Both the position numbers and the translations under genes were made by a program. From Actinomycetota bacterium (GTDB taxonomy: Bacteria; Actinomycetota; Humimicrobiia; Humimicrobiales; Humimicrobiaceae), in assembly GCA_016932375.1 (NCBI GenBank), contig JAFGDA010000121.1, positions 1 through 6,756 on the forward strand: a DNA stretch of 6,756 nt. Reading direction: 5' to 3'. The first letter of the stretch is position 1. Each line of letters opens with the position of its first letter. This document shows, piece after piece, positions 5,713 through 6,756 of the stretch. Under the pieces are notes generated by a model. It had not been told where the DNA came from and made no database searches. It was given only the letters and a program-made list of their open reading frames with translations.

Positions 5713-6756
5713 ATGAAGCAGGTTTTTATAAAGAAAGGGCAGGTTACAGTGGGAAATGTTCCTGCACCGCTTGTAAGTGATGATGAAATGCTGGTACAGG
5801 TTCACTATTCATGCATATCCGCCGGAACCGAATTATTCAAGATTAAAGCTTCCGGGAGACCTTTATTAAAAAAGATTATTGACCAGCCCCAGAATATCGC
5901 AAAGGTCCTGGACTGGCTCAGGGACCGCGGGCTTAAAGATACTGTTGCAGGAGTGAGAAGCAAGATTGAAAGCAGTAACCCCATAGGGTATTCTGCTTCA
6001 GGGATAGTCCTGGAAACCGGGAAAAACATAAGGAATTTTAGTGCGGGGGACCTGGTGGCCTGCGCGGGTGACAGAATAGCCAATCATGCAGAGTTCATAG
6101 CAGTTCCTGAAAATCTTGCCGTGAAAGTCCCCGATAGTGTTTCCATGAAGGAAGCTTCCACTGTTGCGCTGGGAAGCATAGCCCTTCAGGGGATAAGAAG
6201 GTGCAGCCCGGTTATCGGGGAATGCATTGTTGTCTTTGGTATGGGAAATATTGGACAGCTTGCTTCCCAGATGTTAAAAGCAGCAGGGTGCAGGGTCATA
6301 GGGATAGATATAGACCCATCAAGGATCAAAAGAGCTATTTCGCTGGGGATGGATATCGGGCTTGATCCTGCAGTCGGTGATGTTGTGGACGGGGTAATAA
6401 AAAACACTGAAGGATACGGAGCCGATGGCGTCATAATAACCGCGTCAGCGGATAGCGGGGAAATAATTAATCAATCAATGGCCATGTGCAGGAAGAAAGG
6501 CAGGGTAGTAGTTATTGGCAATGTTGGCCTTAATGTTGACAGGGAAAAATTCTATGAAAGGGAGCTTGACCTCCTGATATCCACATCTTACGGCCCCGGA
6601 AGGTATGATGAGAGGTATGAGCTTAAGGGCCATGATTACCCCTTCCCTTATGTCAGGTGGACTGAAAACAGGAACATGAAGGAATACCTCTACCTTGTTT
6701 CAAAAAAGAAAGTGGAAATCACTGCGCTTATTGATAAGGTATTCGGGGTGGGGCAA
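5713..6756 (+). CDS. MDR-type oxidoreductase, probable N-terminal half of a two-domain (MDR + Gfo/Idh/MocA) enzyme; 3' end outside window
   Basis: An NAD(P)-dependent oxidoreductase related to zinc-type alcohol/threonine dehydrogenases; its substrate, probably a sugar or sugar nucleotide, is unknown. The frame from ATG 5713 stays open to the last base (348 codons). The GroES-like domain holds S-C-I-S-A-G-T-E (33-40), where classical enzymes have C-G-T-D, and G-Y-S-A-S-G (92-97). A-N-H-A-E-F (123-128) replaces the usual H-A-E/H-S-E stretch. The Rossmann fold has G-M-G-N-I-G (176-181) and D199 at the end of strand 2, suggesting NAD(H). The four-Cys structural zinc lobe is absent and the catalytic zinc Cys appears replaced by Ala. 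Late motifs S-T-S-Y-G-P-G-R-Y-D (290-299) and Y-V-R-W-T-E-N-R-N-M (313-322) are, as I recall, hallmarks of the roughly 700-residue bi-domain oxidoreductases of exopolysaccharide loci, whose second half is Gfo/Idh/MocA-like. That half is predicted beyond the window, not seen. The gene is GC-richer than the Wzz/Wzy-like pair (34 G/C in 60 at 5881-5940). Confidence 0.85.
   Translation, partial: MKQVFIKKGQVTVGNVPAPLVSDDEMLVQVHYSCISAGTELFKIKASGRPLLKKIIDQPQNIAKVLDWLRDRGLKDTVAGVRSKIESSNPIGYSASGIVLETGKNIRNFSAGDLVACAGDRIANHAEFIAVPENLAVKVPDSVSMKEASTVALGSIALQGIRRCSPVIGECIVVFGMGNIGQLASQMLKAAGCRVIGIDIDPSRIKRAISLGMDIGLDPAVGDVVDGVIKNTEGYGADGVIITASADSGEIINQSMAMCRKKGRVVVIGNVGLNVDREKFYERELDLLISTSYGPGRYDERYELKGHDYPFPYVRWTENRNMKEYLYLVSKKKVEITALIDKVFGVGQ

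Noticed and set aside
5805..6434. Minus-strand open frames over the 5713-6756 region (5805-6083 and 6186-6434)
   Set aside because: The + strand frame from 5713 is uninterrupted to the window end and carries clear MDR oxidoreductase motifs. The minus frames are Pro/Ser-rich shadows.
1..6756. CRISPR arrays, tRNA/rRNA genes, insertion sequences, long direct or tandem repeats
   Set aside because: I saw no spaced repeats, no transposase-like reading frame with terminal repeats, and no tRNA-like or rRNA-like segment. Nearly all of the window is accounted for by the six genes and two short spacers.

Overview
This is a piece of a bacterial surface-polysaccharide (O-antigen, capsule or exopolysaccharide) biosynthesis locus. 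All supported genes are on the + strand, and both end genes run off the window. The host cannot be named. Genes are packed with ATGA-type overlaps, Shine-Dalgarno sequences are good (AAGGAG, AGGAGG), and AGG (Arg) and ATA (Ile) codons are very frequent. This fits a bacterium of moderate to low GC, possibly from a poorly sampled lineage, but it is not diagnostic.

Layout. (1) 1-651: left-handed beta-helix (hexapeptide-repeat) acyltransferase of the sugar N-acetyltransferase type, with its 5' end outside the window. (2) 652-848: AT-rich spacer with a plausible sigma70-type promoter (TTGTGG-17-TATAAT) and a clear RBS. (3) 849-1679: short Wzz-type chain-length regulator / polysaccharide co-polymerase. 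(4) 1676-3010: polytopic O-antigen polymerase/ligase (Wzy/WaaL) family protein, overlapping the previous gene by ATGA. (5) 3049-4296: UDP-N-acetyl-D-mannosamine dehydrogenase (WecC type). (6) 4297-4549: 250-bp noncoding leader with two potential RNA hairpins and a perfect TGTAAA-GA-TTTACA dyad. (7) 4550-5704: non-hydrolysing UDP-GlcNAc 2-epimerase (WecB type). (8) 5713 to the window end: the first 348 residues of an MDR-type oxidoreductase. It resembles the N-terminal half of the large two-domain (MDR plus Gfo/Idh/MocA) oxidoreductases of polysaccharide loci.

How they work together. WecB would convert UDP-GlcNAc to UDP-ManNAc, and WecC would oxidise this to UDP-ManNAcA, an acidic building block. 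The acyltransferase suggests a second, N-acylated amino sugar in the repeat unit. The Wzy-like and Wzz-like proteins imply Wzx/Wzy-dependent assembly with controlled chain length. No flippase, initiating transferase or glycosyltransferase is visible, so these should lie outside. The wzz/wzy-like pair is visibly more AT-rich than the sugar-nucleotide genes around it, as is common for the variable part of such loci.

No wholly new system is evident. The points most worth a second look are the structured leader that separates wecC from wecB, and the MDR protein that appears to lack the usual zinc ligands.
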